A stretch of DNA of 64,000 nucleotides from Acinetobacter sp. NIPH 2699 (GTDB lineage Bacteria > Pseudomonadota > Gammaproteobacteria > Pseudomonadales > Moraxellaceae). The stretch is taken from the NCBI RefSeq assembly GCF_022549355.1, contig NZ_JAKZGL010000012.1, positions 1 to 64,000 on the forward strand. Direction: 5' to 3'. How positions within the stretch are numbered: the stretch's first letter is position 1; each line of letters starts with the position of its first letter. Under the pieces are notes generated by a model. The model saw nothing but the letters and a program-made list of their open reading frames with translations, did no database searches and had not been told where the DNA came from. Of this stretch, positions 54,747 through 63,742 are shown one piece after another. The position numbers and the translations under genes are program-made.

Positions 54747-55463
54747 TTACATTATGAATGCATGTGCATATTTTTCAGGATGATAAAGTTGACGTTCTTT
54801 TGCGATGTGCACGATACGGCTGCGTAGCTGACGTTTGATCACAGCATAAGTCATGCGATGCTTCTGCGACATTTCCTCCGCGAATTTAAAGACTTCTGCA
54901 TGGAGCGATTCTATTGGATGAATTTGATGAACAACTTGTGACTGTAAGCATTCAGCACCTGTTAGGGCTTTCGCTGTCAAAGACATTTCCCATGTCGCAT
55001 GTTGGTTCGGAAGTAATTGCACGATTTCAGCAATGCTATCTGTAAATGGAATTGTGAGATGGACTTCGGGAAAACAAAAACGTCCTTTGTCTGCTCTCAT
55101 AAATCGAAAATCACATGCAGCGGCAAGGATGGCACCACCTGCATAGGCATTGCCATTGACTGCTGCAATTACAGGTAAATTCAGCAAGGCCAAACGTAGC
55201 AACATATTCTCAAGTTGCGTAGTAAATGTTTTTTTATCTTCAAGTGACTGTTGCATCAACCAGCCAAGGTCTAATCCATTACAAAAGGTTTTTGCATGGT
55301 CGCTTTGGATGATGAGACTTGCATTGTTTTTGTCATATTCAATTTCATCAAAAATGGCGATATATTCATTTAATACATCTTGATTTAGAGCATTTTCCTG
55401 ATCACCATTGGTCAATGTGAGCACGTAAATGGATTGCTGTTTATCGAGCTTCATTGTCGCCAT
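54747..55463 (-). CDS. Enoyl-CoA hydratase/isomerase family protein
   Basis: A 238-residue crotonase-fold protein. The oxyanion hole segment is 'AVNGNAYAGGAILAAACDFRFM' (~98-119), and 'CNGLDLGWLM' is the second oxyanion-forming part. The usual hydratase Glu positions read 'FCFPEVHLTIPFTDS', so one Glu is present and the second is not obvious; isomerase or hydrolase activity is possible. It resembles delta3,delta2-enoyl-CoA isomerase-like proteins in length. GAGGA precedes the ATG. It is divergent from an AraC regulator, likely its controller. Confidence 0.82.
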   Translation of the reverse strand: MATMKLDKQQSIYVLTLTNGDQENALNQDVLNEYIAIFDEIEYDKNNASLIIQSDHAKTFCNGLDLGWLMQQSLEDKKTFTTQLENMLLRLALLNLPVIAAVNGNAYAGGAILAAACDFRFMRADKGRFCFPEVHLTIPFTDSIAEIVQLLPNQHATWEMSLTAKALTGAECLQSQVVHQIHPIESLHAEVFKFAEEMSQKHRMTYAVIKRQLRSRIVHIAKERQLYHPEKYAHAFIM

Positions 55464-55582
55464 TTAAGTGATTCCTCGTTTGTTATATCCATAAATGTTG
55501 GACTTATTATTTCGGATAAAACCCTCGCTCAATAGGTGAGACTATGCCATATTGATGATCATTTTAGGACATTGGATGTGCC

Positions 55583-56647
55583 ATGCGTGATCCCTTTGGG
55601 TTGTTTCAAGAAACGATTTCGGTTTCTTATGCGAATTTGTTGCTAGAAATTACCCATGAATATGGCATTGATGCACAAACAGTTTTGCAGGATACAGGAC
55701 TTGTCGCTGCTGAAATGAAACAGGCCGATGCCAAGATGAGTGCACATCAATGGTCTAAGTTAGTGGTCAATGCCTTACGATTAACTGAAAATTATCGTCT
55801 TGGGATTGAATATGGTTTTAAATTACGACTAACCTCACATGGAGCATTAGGCTTTGCTTTCTTAAGTTGTGCCGATGTTGAAAGTGCTTTAAGCCTTTGC
55901 CAGCAGTATTTTTGTACCCGTATTCAAAATTTCACACCCGCATGGCACGTCGATGCCAGTTTTGTTTATGTTTATTTAGATGACGTGCATCCAGTCAAAT
56001 TTGGAAATACACAACAATCGGATCAACTTAGATATTTTTTAATTGAAAGTTTACTGTTTGGCGCAATTCATTTTTTAACTTTATTTTCGCAACAGATGAC
56101 TGAGAATATCGTCGTTTTTGTTGACTGGGCACAATCTCAGGATTATGAAAAAGTTCAATTAGACCCCATGCAAATTCATTTTAATCAGCCCAGAAATGGC
56201 TTTCGTTTTCCTAAAGCCTATTTAAGCTGTAAAAATCCAAACTCCGATCAGGTGGCTTTTCAGCAAGCAGTTTTATATTGTGAAAATGATAAAGTGAAAC
56301 TGGTCAAAGAAACAACGCGGGATCTACAAAAAAGCATTAAATCCGAACTGCTTTATAACTCAAGCAATGGTTATCCAACACTAGCATTGATTGCACAGCG
56401 TTTGAATATGTCAGAACGAACTATTAAACGTCATTTACAAGCACAGGGAACAACGTTTCTACAAATTTTGGCTGAAGTTCGATTTAATGAAGCAAAGAAA
56501 CTACTCCAGCAACAGCACTATAGTATTCAAGATATTGCAGGCTTAGTTGGCTATGAAGAAGCCACCAATTTTATTCGTGCCTTTAAAAAAACCTTTGGCG
56601 AAACACCTAGTCAGTATCGGAAAAACTACTTCTCTAAGCCTGATTAA
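55583..56647 (+). CDS. AraC-family regulator (OruR/ArgR-type)
   Basis: A 354-residue AraC protein with an N-terminal Arabinose_bd-type domain ('ANLLLEITHEYGIDAQTVLQDTGLV…') and a C-terminal double helix-turn-helix ('GYPTLALIAQRLNMSERTIKRHLQAQGTTFLQILAEVRFNEAKKLLQQQHYSIQDIAGLVGYEEATNFIRAFKKTFGETPSQYR'). It is divergent from the enoyl-CoA hydratase/SDR pair, which it probably regulates. It overlaps the convergent MocR gene by 4 bp. Confidence 0.88.
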   Translation: MRDPFGLFQETISVSYANLLLEITHEYGIDAQTVLQDTGLVAAEMKQADAKMSAHQWSKLVVNALRLTENYRLGIEYGFKLRLTSHGALGFAFLSCADVESALSLCQQYFCTRIQNFTPAWHVDASFVYVYLDDVHPVKFGNTQQSDQLRYFLIESLLFGAIHFLTLFSQQMTENIVVFVDWAQSQDYEKVQLDPMQIHFNQPRNGFRFPKAYLSCKNPNSDQVAFQQAVLYCENDKVKLVKETTRDLQKSIKSELLYNSSNGYPTLALIAQRLNMSERTIKRHLQAQGTTFLQILAEVRFNEAKKLLQQQHYSIQDIAGLVGYEEATNFIRAFKKTFGETPSQYRKNYFSKPD

Positions 56648-58056
56648 ACTGATATTTCATTTTGAATAGCTTGAATAAATTGTTCTACAGCATGCTGAAT
56701 GTGTTCAGTCCATTCAAAGGAACAATTCATTCGGATAAAGTGCTGATGCGATGGCAGCACATTAAATAACGGGCTAGGGGCTACACCGACTTGATGTTGA
56801 ATCAGTTGCTCATAGATATGCATACTACTGACTTTGTCAGGCAGTTGAATCCAGAGAAAAAAACCACTTGGATAGTTATATACCTTGCAGCCTTGAGGTA
56901 AATGCTGTTTCAGATAATGAAAAAACTGTTTTTTATTCTTCTCTAAAGCACGTCGCAGTGTTCTTAAATGTTTTTCATAATGATGATGTGAAAGAAACTC
57001 AACCAGTGCATTCTGAATCAGTGAATTGGCTGAAATGGTACTCATCAATTGTAGATGTTGAATATGCTCAGAGAACTTGCCTGCATAGACCCAACCGACG
57101 CGAAAACCTGATCCCAAAGTTTTGGAAAATGAGGAGCAGTGTAGTACCAAGTTTTGTTGATCAAAATACTTCATTGGCAAGGGTTTCTGCTTGCCATAAA
57201 ACAGTTCTTCATAGACATCATCTTCAATGAGATGAATCTGATGCTCATGTAAAAGCTTGGCAATTTTATATTTGATGTCATCGCTGACGGTAAAGCCAAT
57301 TGGGTTGTGCGCATTCAGCATAAACCAGCAGACTTTGATGGGATAATTTTTGATGACTTGTTCAAACGCTTCGATATCAAAACCATGCTGAGGATGTTCT
57401 GGAATGGTAATAACTTTCAATCCCAGTCGTTCAGCCGCCTGCCAAGCACCATAGAAAATGGTTTGTTGCAATAAAATATAATCACCGGGTTGGGTAATGG
57501 CTTGCAATGAAAGGTTCAGTGCATCTAAACCACCAGATGTAATGACAATATCATCCGCCTCAGTTGGAATGCCTTGCATACAATAGCGTTGAGCAATCAG
57601 TTTTCTTAGCGCTAAGTTTCCCGGGGGCAGATTTGAGGTTTGATCATAACTGTGTCGATTTCGAGAAAGCTGCCCCATAATTTGTATCAGCTTAGGTGGA
57701 TAGAGCAACTGACTGTCTGGAAAAGCTGAACCTAAAGGACTGACCTGTTTGGATTGAATCGACTTGAGATATTTAAAAACTAATGAGTTAATTTCAATTT
57801 TCGGATTTAACGAAACTACAGAATAAGCTTGAGGAATCTGGATATTGTTTTGCTCTGCCACAAAATAACCCGATTTTTCTTTTGAATAAATCAGTCCTTG
57901 TGCTTCCAATTCTTGGTAAGCATTCATCACGGTCATTAGGCTGAAGCCTGATCTTTGCACTTGCTCACGTAAAGAGGGCAATTTGGTGTGAGGTTTCCAT
58001 GACCCATTTTCAATTAGAAGTTTAAGCTTATGTGCTAACTGTTCTGATTTATACAT
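56644..58056 (-). CDS. MocR-type regulator (GntR DNA-binding plus aminotransferase domain)
   Basis: A 470-residue fusion: an N-terminal GntR winged helix ('LKLLIENGSWKPHTKLPSLREQVQRSGFSLMTVMNAYQELEAQGLIYSKEKSGYFVA') and a fold-type I aminotransferase domain. The PLP Lys is in 'HCSSFSKTLGSGFRVGW', with 'TSGGLDALNLSLQ' and 'FMLNAHNPIGFTVSDD'. Such proteins sense PLP or amino compounds. Target genes are not evident; an inverted repeat upstream (58115-58150) is a candidate site. Confidence 0.9.
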   Translation of the reverse strand: MYKSEQLAHKLKLLIENGSWKPHTKLPSLREQVQRSGFSLMTVMNAYQELEAQGLIYSKEKSGYFVAEQNNIQIPQAYSVVSLNPKIEINSLVFKYLKSIQSKQVSPLGSAFPDSQLLYPPKLIQIMGQLSRNRHSYDQTSNLPPGNLALRKLIAQRYCMQGIPTEADDIVITSGGLDALNLSLQAITQPGDYILLQQTIFYGAWQAAERLGLKVITIPEHPQHGFDIEAFEQVIKNYPIKVCWFMLNAHNPIGFTVSDDIKYKIAKLLHEHQIHLIEDDVYEELFYGKQKPLPMKYFDQQNLVLHCSSFSKTLGSGFRVGWVYAGKFSEHIQHLQLMSTISANSLIQNALVEFLSHHHYEKHLRTLRRALEKNKKQFFHYLKQHLPQGCKVYNYPSGFFLWIQLPDKVSSMHIYEQLIQHQVGVAPSPLFNVLPSHQHFIRMNCSFEWTEHIQHAVEQFIQAIQNEISV

Positions 58057-58114
58057 AAGGTCGTGAGTCCAAATTACTCTGTTGATGAGAAGACTGCATC
58101 AGGTGATTTAATTT

Positions 58115-58150
58115 TATAACAGAATATAAGGGAATGAATCATCTGTTATA
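58115..58150. promoter_or_regulatory. Inverted repeat upstream of the MocR gene
   Basis: TATAACAGA (58115-58123) and TCTGTTATA (58142-58150) are perfect inverted copies 18 bp apart, in the gap between the MocR gene and a divergent hypothetical gene. It could be an operator or a weak terminator (T7 follows the right arm). Confidence 0.4.
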
Positions 58151-58282
58151 TTTTTTTAGTCAAACTCTGTCGCTATTCAACTGTTGGTCTCTGATTCACA
58201 ATAACAGTGTGGACTAAGTAATTTGTTCAATCAGCAATGATTGTACATCGTTCAAAACACAATAATTTGGGCTGAATGACGT

Positions 58283-59107
58283 ATGGCGATGTTTGTGACG
58301 AAAGAACTTAATGCGATAACTCAACTGTTTACAGATAGAGCACCTTCGCAATCGGTGCAAAAACAGCTTGCGCTTGAATATGTAAATCTTGAAGCGACCT
58401 TGTTACGAGCAAAGGTACTGCGAGATTTTTCTAAAGAGAAAGTTACTTATATTGCTCAAGCGAAAATTACTGTTAATGACAATAATCTGGCCTATTTATT
58501 CGCACCATTTATTATTGCCAATCTCAATCAAGCTGTGATGTATACAACACCACGTTCACCATCGGTGTTGGCAATTTTGAATCCATATTATCAGGCAGAA
58601 AAAAGTGTCAGTCTAAAAATTGAAGAGGTGCTTCATAGTTTAGGACTGTATGTCGATCTGGTTGATGATGTGAGGGATGAAGAAGATTTTCTCTTTCGAT
58701 GTTTAGTCAAAGCATTATGTCGAACAGATATCTCAGATCTTTTCTTGATTACGCATTTGGTTATAGATGATGAGCCACTTCAAATCCTACAAGATTATTT
58801 TGAAGTGAAAATTGTTGTGATTCATTGCGATACAAGCAAGAGCATCATCCATGATGATTTAATCAATACCAGAAAATTATTGTTCAAAAATAAAGATGAA
58901 TTACACAAGAATATATGTACTTTGTTTTCGACTTTAAATGCCAATCTTGTTTCGAGGATTGGTCAGTTCAGTCCAACACAAGCGACTCATTTAATTGAAG
59001 ATATGTTTTATTCAGAACATATTTTTGAAAAATTATCGGTTTATGCCGAATACATGCAAACCCATATTCAAAATGGTACTGGTTATAGAGCATTGACCAC
59101 GATTTAA
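58283..59107 (+). CDS. Hypothetical protein
   Basis: A 274-residue soluble protein I do not recognise. It has no signal peptide or clear membrane span. The middle is acidic ('LVDDVRDEEDFLFRCLV', 'VIDDEPLQILQDYFEV') and the fold looks mixed alpha/beta. An alternative ATG is at 58289. It is divergent from the MocR gene and 41 bp upstream of a small membrane protein and the FdhF-like oxidoreductase, so it may belong to that unit. Confidence 0.65.
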   Translation: MAMFVTKELNAITQLFTDRAPSQSVQKQLALEYVNLEATLLRAKVLRDFSKEKVTYIAQAKITVNDNNLAYLFAPFIIANLNQAVMYTTPRSPSVLAILNPYYQAEKSVSLKIEEVLHSLGLYVDLVDDVRDEEDFLFRCLVKALCRTDISDLFLITHLVIDDEPLQILQDYFEVKIVVIHCDTSKSIIHDDLINTRKLLFKNKDELHKNICTLFSTLNANLVSRIGQFSPTQATHLIEDMFYSEHIFEKLSVYAEYMQTHIQNGTGYRALTTI

Positions 59108-59148
59108 TTTTTCAAAAATTGAAATTTATGATTTTAGGAGCAGATGAT

Positions 59149-59307
59149 ATGTCTCAGCAACAACAGAAGTTCCCATATATTATGGTTGGGATTAGTATTT
59201 TATTAGGTTGTATATTTTTAGTATTCTTCTTTCTTGCCGTGAGCAACCAGCCTGATTATATGCCTTCGCAGCAGCAAAAAAGCGCAGAGGTACAGAAGTT
59301 AAAATAA
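59149..59307 (+). CDS. Small single-span membrane protein (52 aa)
   Basis: From the ATG at 59149 (AGGAG upstream) this encodes 52 residues: a short Gln-rich cytoplasmic start, one strongly hydrophobic span (residues ~9-33) and a hydrophilic tail. No family is recognised. It lies 90 bp before the FdhF-like gene in the same direction and could anchor or assist that enzyme, but that is position-based guesswork. The good ribosome site supports a real gene. Confidence 0.6.
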   Translation: MSQQQQKFPYIMVGISILLGCIFLVFFFLAVSNQPDYMPSQQQKSAEVQKLK

Positions 59308-59397
59308 TTAGACAAAACGTGAATAGTCAAACAAGCTACTTTTGTGTTAATCCTATTTAAGCGAAACGTTAAGAATAGCTCACATGAGGGCAGCTAA

Positions 59398-61806
59398 ATG
59401 GATAATTCAGAGCAACCTATTCATAAACAAGAAAACAATGGCTATGCGAGAATCGAGCCATATACCCAGCCCGCTGGTGGATGGGGTGCATTGTTAAGTG
59501 TTGCCCGTAACCTCAAAAGGCAAGATATTTTAAAAAAAGGTTCAATCACATTACTCAATATTAATCAGCCAACAGGCTTTGATTGTCCGGGTTGTGCATG
59601 GCCTGAGAAAAAAGATGCGCATGCATTTAATTTCTGCGAAAACGGCGCAAAAGCAGTTGCCTTTGAGGCAACCAGTAAAACCGTGACCCCCGAATTTTTT
59701 GCACAACATACGGTCAGTTGGTTGGCTGAACAAAGTGATTTTTATCTCGAAGACCTTGGTCGTTTAACTGACCCGATGCGTTATGATCCTGTATTAGATA
59801 AATACCTGCCAATTTCGTGGGATGATGCATTTCAACTGATTGCCAAACATTTACATGCATTAGATGATCCAGACCAAGCTGCATTTTATACCTCTGGTCG
59901 TACCAGTAATGAAGCTGCCTTTTTGTATCAACTCTTTGTAAGAAGTTTCGGAACCAATAACTTCCCAGACTGTTCCAACATGTGCCATGAAACCACCAGT
60001 GTGGGTTTGAAAGATTCTATTGGTTTAGGCAAAGGCACAGTCACTTTGGATGATTTCGATCAAGCCGATGCGATTTTTAGTTTTGGACATAATCCGGGAA
60101 CTAATCACCCAAGAATGTTGGCAACGTTGCGTGAAGTGTCTAGACGTGGCGGCAATATTATTGCGATTAACCCGATTAAAGAGCGTGGTTTAGAGCGGTT
60201 CCAAGATCCGCAAGCGCCTTTGGAAATGATGACCAATGGCAGTACCCCAATCAGTCGTTATTACTTCCAGCCTAAAATTGGCGGTGATTACGCTTTATTA
60301 TTTGGTGTGCTGAAGCATTTGTCGGAGTGGGATAAAAAAGCCATTGCCAAGGGTAAAGCCAGTGTATTTGATCGTCGTTTTATCGAGGTCAATACCATTG
60401 GCTTCGAAGAAATGCTAGAAGAAATTGATCGTACGGAATGGTCTCAGATTCATAAACACACAGGACTTTCACCTGAACATTTAGAATCGATTGCTCGAAT
60501 GTTTCTTGATTCGAAAAGAGCCATTTTCTGTTGGGGTATGGGGATAACCCAACATCGTCATGGCACTGCCAACATTCACATGCTTGCCAACTTGATGTTG
60601 GCAAGAGGACATATCGGTCGTCCGGGTGCAGGGTTATGTCCAGTTCGAGGGCATAGTAATGTGCAGGGTGATCGCACTATGGGGATCAATGAAATTCCAA
60701 GTCCCAAATTACTGGATAGTATTGATCGTGTTTTTGGGATCAAGTCACCAAGAAAGCATGGTTTTGGGGTTGTTGATACCATTAAGGCAATGTATGAAAA
60801 CAGAGTAAAAGTCTTTATCGGCTTAGGGGGCAATTTTGCCGTTGCTACCCCAGATACGCCTTATACACAGGAAGCATTAAGACGTTGTAATTTAACAGTA
60901 CATATTGCCACTAAAATGAATCGAAGCCATTTGGTTTGTGGTAAGGACGCTTTGATTTTACCTTGTCTTGGGCGTACTGAAGTGGATATACAGCTTCATG
61001 GTGCACAGGCCATTTCAGTGGAAGACTCAATGAGCAATGTCCATCTTTCGGCAGGACGTAATCCTCCAATCTCGGAGAATATATTATCTGAACCCGATAT
61101 TGTAGCTCGAATGGCTGAAGCAACTTTGCCTAACAGTAAAGTGAAATGGAAATGGTATATCGACAGCTATGATCGCATCCGAGATTCGATTGCAGATGTG
61201 TTTGACGAATTTCATGATTTTAATCAACGCGTTTATCAACCGAGTGGTTTTCATTTAGAACATCCCGCCAATCAACATGTTTGGAATACGCCAAGCGCTA
61301 AAGCTCAATTTATGATTACGCCATTGGCAGAAGTTTATGAAGACAAAGAAAATCAATATGCAGCAGCCTATAGTGAACAACAAGTTTATACCTTGATGAC
61401 CACACGTTCACATGACCAGTACAACACAACTTTATATGGTTTAGATGATCGTTATCGAGGTGTGTATGGGCAGCGGCGGGTACTGTTTATGAATCAAGTC
61501 GATATTGATGAAGCAGGGTTCGAAGCCGATCAATGGGTGAATATTGAAAGTGTATTCTCAGATGGTGTGAAGCGGATTGTGCACAGTTTTCGTATCGTGC
61601 CATATAACATTCCGCGAGGAAGTCTGGCTGCCTATTATCCTGAAACTAATCCACTGGTGGCGTTGGGCAGTCATGACAAATATGCCAAGATTCCTGCATC
61701 TAAAAGTGTTCCAGTGATTCTACATGCAGGGCAAGCACCAGAACATTTCAATTTGGCAGTTGAGGTCGATCCAGAACATGCCAATGAAAGAGTTAGCGGT
61801 GCATAA
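59398..61806 (+). CDS. FdhF/YdeP-family molybdopterin oxidoreductase
   Basis: An 802-residue molybdenum enzyme of the YdeP branch of FdhF-like proteins. The N-terminal cluster region 'FDCPGCAWPEK…FNFCENGAKA' supplies Cys residues for one Fe-S cluster. 'CSNMCHETTSVGLKDSIGLGKGTVTLDDFDQAD' has Cys at the place of selenocysteine in FdhF. 'GRPGAGLCPVRGHSNVQGDRTMGI' and 'TTRSHDQYNTTLYGLDDRYRG' bind the pterin cofactor. YdeP members are often called formate dehydrogenases, but activity is uncertain. fdhD follows after 58 bp, consistent with need for cofactor sulfuration. Confidence 0.88.
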   Translation: MDNSEQPIHKQENNGYARIEPYTQPAGGWGALLSVARNLKRQDILKKGSITLLNINQPTGFDCPGCAWPEKKDAHAFNFCENGAKAVAFEATSKTVTPEFFAQHTVSWLAEQSDFYLEDLGRLTDPMRYDPVLDKYLPISWDDAFQLIAKHLHALDDPDQAAFYTSGRTSNEAAFLYQLFVRSFGTNNFPDCSNMCHETTSVGLKDSIGLGKGTVTLDDFDQADAIFSFGHNPGTNHPRMLATLREVSRRGGNIIAINPIKERGLERFQDPQAPLEMMTNGSTPISRYYFQPKIGGDYALLFGVLKHLSEWDKKAIAKGKASVFDRRFIEVNTIGFEEMLEEIDRTEWSQIHKHTGLSPEHLESIARMFLDSKRAIFCWGMGITQHRHGTANIHMLANLMLARGHIGRPGAGLCPVRGHSNVQGDRTMGINEIPSPKLLDSIDRVFGIKSPRKHGFGVVDTIKAMYENRVKVFIGLGGNFAVATPDTPYTQEALRRCNLTVHIATKMNRSHLVCGKDALILPCLGRTEVDIQLHGAQAISVEDSMSNVHLSAGRNPPISENILSEPDIVARMAEATLPNSKVKWKWYIDSYDRIRDSIADVFDEFHDFNQRVYQPSGFHLEHPANQHVWNTPSAKAQFMITPLAEVYEDKENQYAAAYSEQQVYTLMTTRSHDQYNTTLYGLDDRYRGVYGQRRVLFMNQVDIDEAGFEADQWVNIESVFSDGVKRIVHSFRIVPYNIPRGSLAAYYPETNPLVALGSHDKYAKIPASKSVPVILHAGQAPEHFNLAVEVDPEHANERVSGA

Positions 61807-61864
61807 TTTATTTGGATTTATAAATTAATTTTAATCAAGTTATACAGGAAAGAGAGTATATAGA

Positions 61865-62653
61865 GTGGAAGCGCAAGAGTTAGGCTATGAGACGATGCAA
61901 GTGCATCGTTTTCATCGTGAAGTTTCTGAAAATGAAATGGATTATATTGTTCAGGAATACCCTGTTGTATTGATCTATAACGGAATTTCTCATGCGGTGA
62001 TGATGGCAACGCCTTCTGATATTGAGGTATTTGCCAAAGGCTTTAGTCTATCCGAAGGCATTTTACACAGTTTAATGGAATTGTATTCGCTGGAAATTAG
62101 TCAAAATGAATTGGGTATTCAAGTTGACATGAGCATTTCATCTAGAGCTTTTATAGCGTTAAAAGAACAGCGTCGGATGATGGTCGGACGAACAGGGTGT
62201 GGTTTGTGTGGCATTGAAAGTTTAAAACAGCTTTATTCAAACCTGCCTGTTGTCAGTACAAAAGTGTCTGCTACATGGTTAAATCAGATTCCTCATGCCA
62301 TTGCCCAACTTAAAATTAGACAAAAAATCAGTGAACTGACAGGAGGAGCACATGCTGCGGCTTGGGTCGTCAAAGGGCAAATTGTGGCATTGTTTGAGGA
62401 TGTTGGTCGTCATAATGCTTTAGATAAATTATTAGGTTATTTAGCGATAAAAAATTTGAATGTCGCGGATGGCTTTGTGATGATGACCAGCCGCGCCAGT
62501 TATGAGTTAATTCGTAAATGCGCGCAATACAACATTGGTTTGTTGGCAACGATTTCAGCACCAACCAGTATGGCGATTGAGATGGCAAAGAAATTAAATT
62601 TAACTTTAGCCAGTTTTTGTCGCGGTGATAGCTTTGTTTTATATACAGAATAA
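61865..62653 (+). CDS. fdhD: FdhD sulfurtransferase
   Basis: A 262-residue FdhD protein, which passes sulfur from IscS to the molybdenum cofactor of formate dehydrogenase-type enzymes. The essential Cys-x-x-Cys is in 'GRTGCGLCGIESL' (~116-119), and 'TGGAHAAAWV', 'FEDVGRHNALDKLLG' and 'TSRASYELIRKCAQYNIGLLATISAPTSMAIEMA' are family blocks. It starts with GTG. It is cotranscribed with the FdhF-like gene. Confidence 0.93.
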   Translation: MEAQELGYETMQVHRFHREVSENEMDYIVQEYPVVLIYNGISHAVMMATPSDIEVFAKGFSLSEGILHSLMELYSLEISQNELGIQVDMSISSRAFIALKEQRRMMVGRTGCGLCGIESLKQLYSNLPVVSTKVSATWLNQIPHAIAQLKIRQKISELTGGAHAAAWVVKGQIVALFEDVGRHNALDKLLGYLAIKNLNVADGFVMMTSRASYELIRKCAQYNIGLLATISAPTSMAIEMAKKLNLTLASFCRGDSFVLYTE

Positions 62654-62737
62654 TAGTAAAAATTTATGATTTTTTTGATAATGAGTTCACTGATTTGTGT
62701 AGGATATCAACACTAAGTTTTTTTATTCCTAAAAATT

Positions 62738-63679
62738 ATGAATATACCGCTCAGACCACAACCTGTGATTAATAATCTATCGGGTGAGAATGCATTATTT
62801 ATTGTACTTGGAATCAATAGTAATCCTGATCATTCAGGTGTGATTGATTTTCTCGCTAATTTCTCAGCTTTGGTTCGAAGCTTGACCAACCGTTTTCCCA
62901 ATAGTAATTTTAGTGCTTCTGTTGGGATTGGCTCAAATGCTTGGGATCTTTTATTTCCTGAGTTAAATAAACCCAAAGAGCTTACACCATTTCAGGAAAT
63001 TAAAGGATCAAAGCATACCGCAGTTGCAACGACAGGTGATTTGTTTTTCCATATTCGTGCCAATCAGATGGCGATTTGCTATGAACTTGCTTCCATTTTG
63101 CATGAGCAATTAAAACAAGATACCTATCCGATTAGCGAGACCAAAGGGTTTAGATACTTTGATGGTCGCGCCATTATTGGTTTTGTGGATGGTACTGAAA
63201 ACCCTGAACATGAGATCGCAAAAGAAATTGCTTATGTTGGTTCAGAAGATGCTGAGTTCCTAGGTGGCAGTTATGTGTTTATCCAAAAATATCTGCATAA
63301 CATGGAGATGTGGAAAGGCTTATCGACCGAAGAACAGGAAAAGGTGATTGGTCGAAAGAAATATGATGATGTTGAACTCGGCGATGATGTCAAACCACAA
63401 AATGCGCACAATGTCGTCAGTAAAGCACATGATGTAAATGGTAATGAGCTGAAAATTCTGCGAGCTAATATGCCATTTTCCAATCCCACAGAAGGCGAGT
63501 ATGGCACTTTCTTTATTGGATATTCTCGTTCATTCAATATCACCAAGACCATGCTGGAAAATATGTTCCAAGGCAAGGAAAATGGTCATGTTGATCGACT
63601 GCTAGATTTTAGTACGCCAGTTTCAGGAAGTTTATTCTTTGTTCCTACGTTTGATTTTCTAGAAGACTTGGCTGAATAA
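62738..63679 (+). CDS. DyP-type haem peroxidase
   Basis: A 313-residue dye-decolourising peroxidase (YfeX-like class B). The GxxDG motif is in 'IIGFVDGTENPEHEI' (~149), providing the distal Asp; a probable haem-ligand His is near residue 223 ('PQNAHNVV'), and Arg in 'NMPFSNPTEGEYGTFFIGYSRS' fits the distal Arg region. There is no signal peptide, so it is cytoplasmic or encapsulin-loaded; no encapsulin gene is seen here. It is a single gene ending at a long hairpin. Confidence 0.9.
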   Translation: MNIPLRPQPVINNLSGENALFIVLGINSNPDHSGVIDFLANFSALVRSLTNRFPNSNFSASVGIGSNAWDLLFPELNKPKELTPFQEIKGSKHTAVATTGDLFFHIRANQMAICYELASILHEQLKQDTYPISETKGFRYFDGRAIIGFVDGTENPEHEIAKEIAYVGSEDAEFLGGSYVFIQKYLHNMEMWKGLSTEEQEKVIGRKKYDDVELGDDVKPQNAHNVVSKAHDVNGNELKILRANMPFSNPTEGEYGTFFIGYSRSFNITKTMLENMFQGKENGHVDRLLDFSTPVSGSLFFVPTFDFLEDLAE

Positions 63680-63698
63680 AAATAAAACAGTAGGAATG

Positions 63699-63730
63699 AG
63701 ATTCACCGTTGTTCAATCAACGGTGAATCT
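63699..63730. terminator. Hairpin between convergent genes
   Basis: AGATTCACCGTTG-TTCAAT-CAACGGTGAATCT is a perfect 13-bp stem between the DyP gene and the convergent SDR fragment. No T-run follows on either strand, so it may be a processing or Rho-dependent end. Confidence 0.6.
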
Positions 63731-63742
63731 AAGTACCAAGTG

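Noticed and set aside
59398..61806. Selenocysteine-containing formate dehydrogenase
   Set aside because: The position equivalent to selenocysteine is encoded as Cys (CSNMCHE) and no in-frame TGA is present; the sequence is of the YdeP branch.
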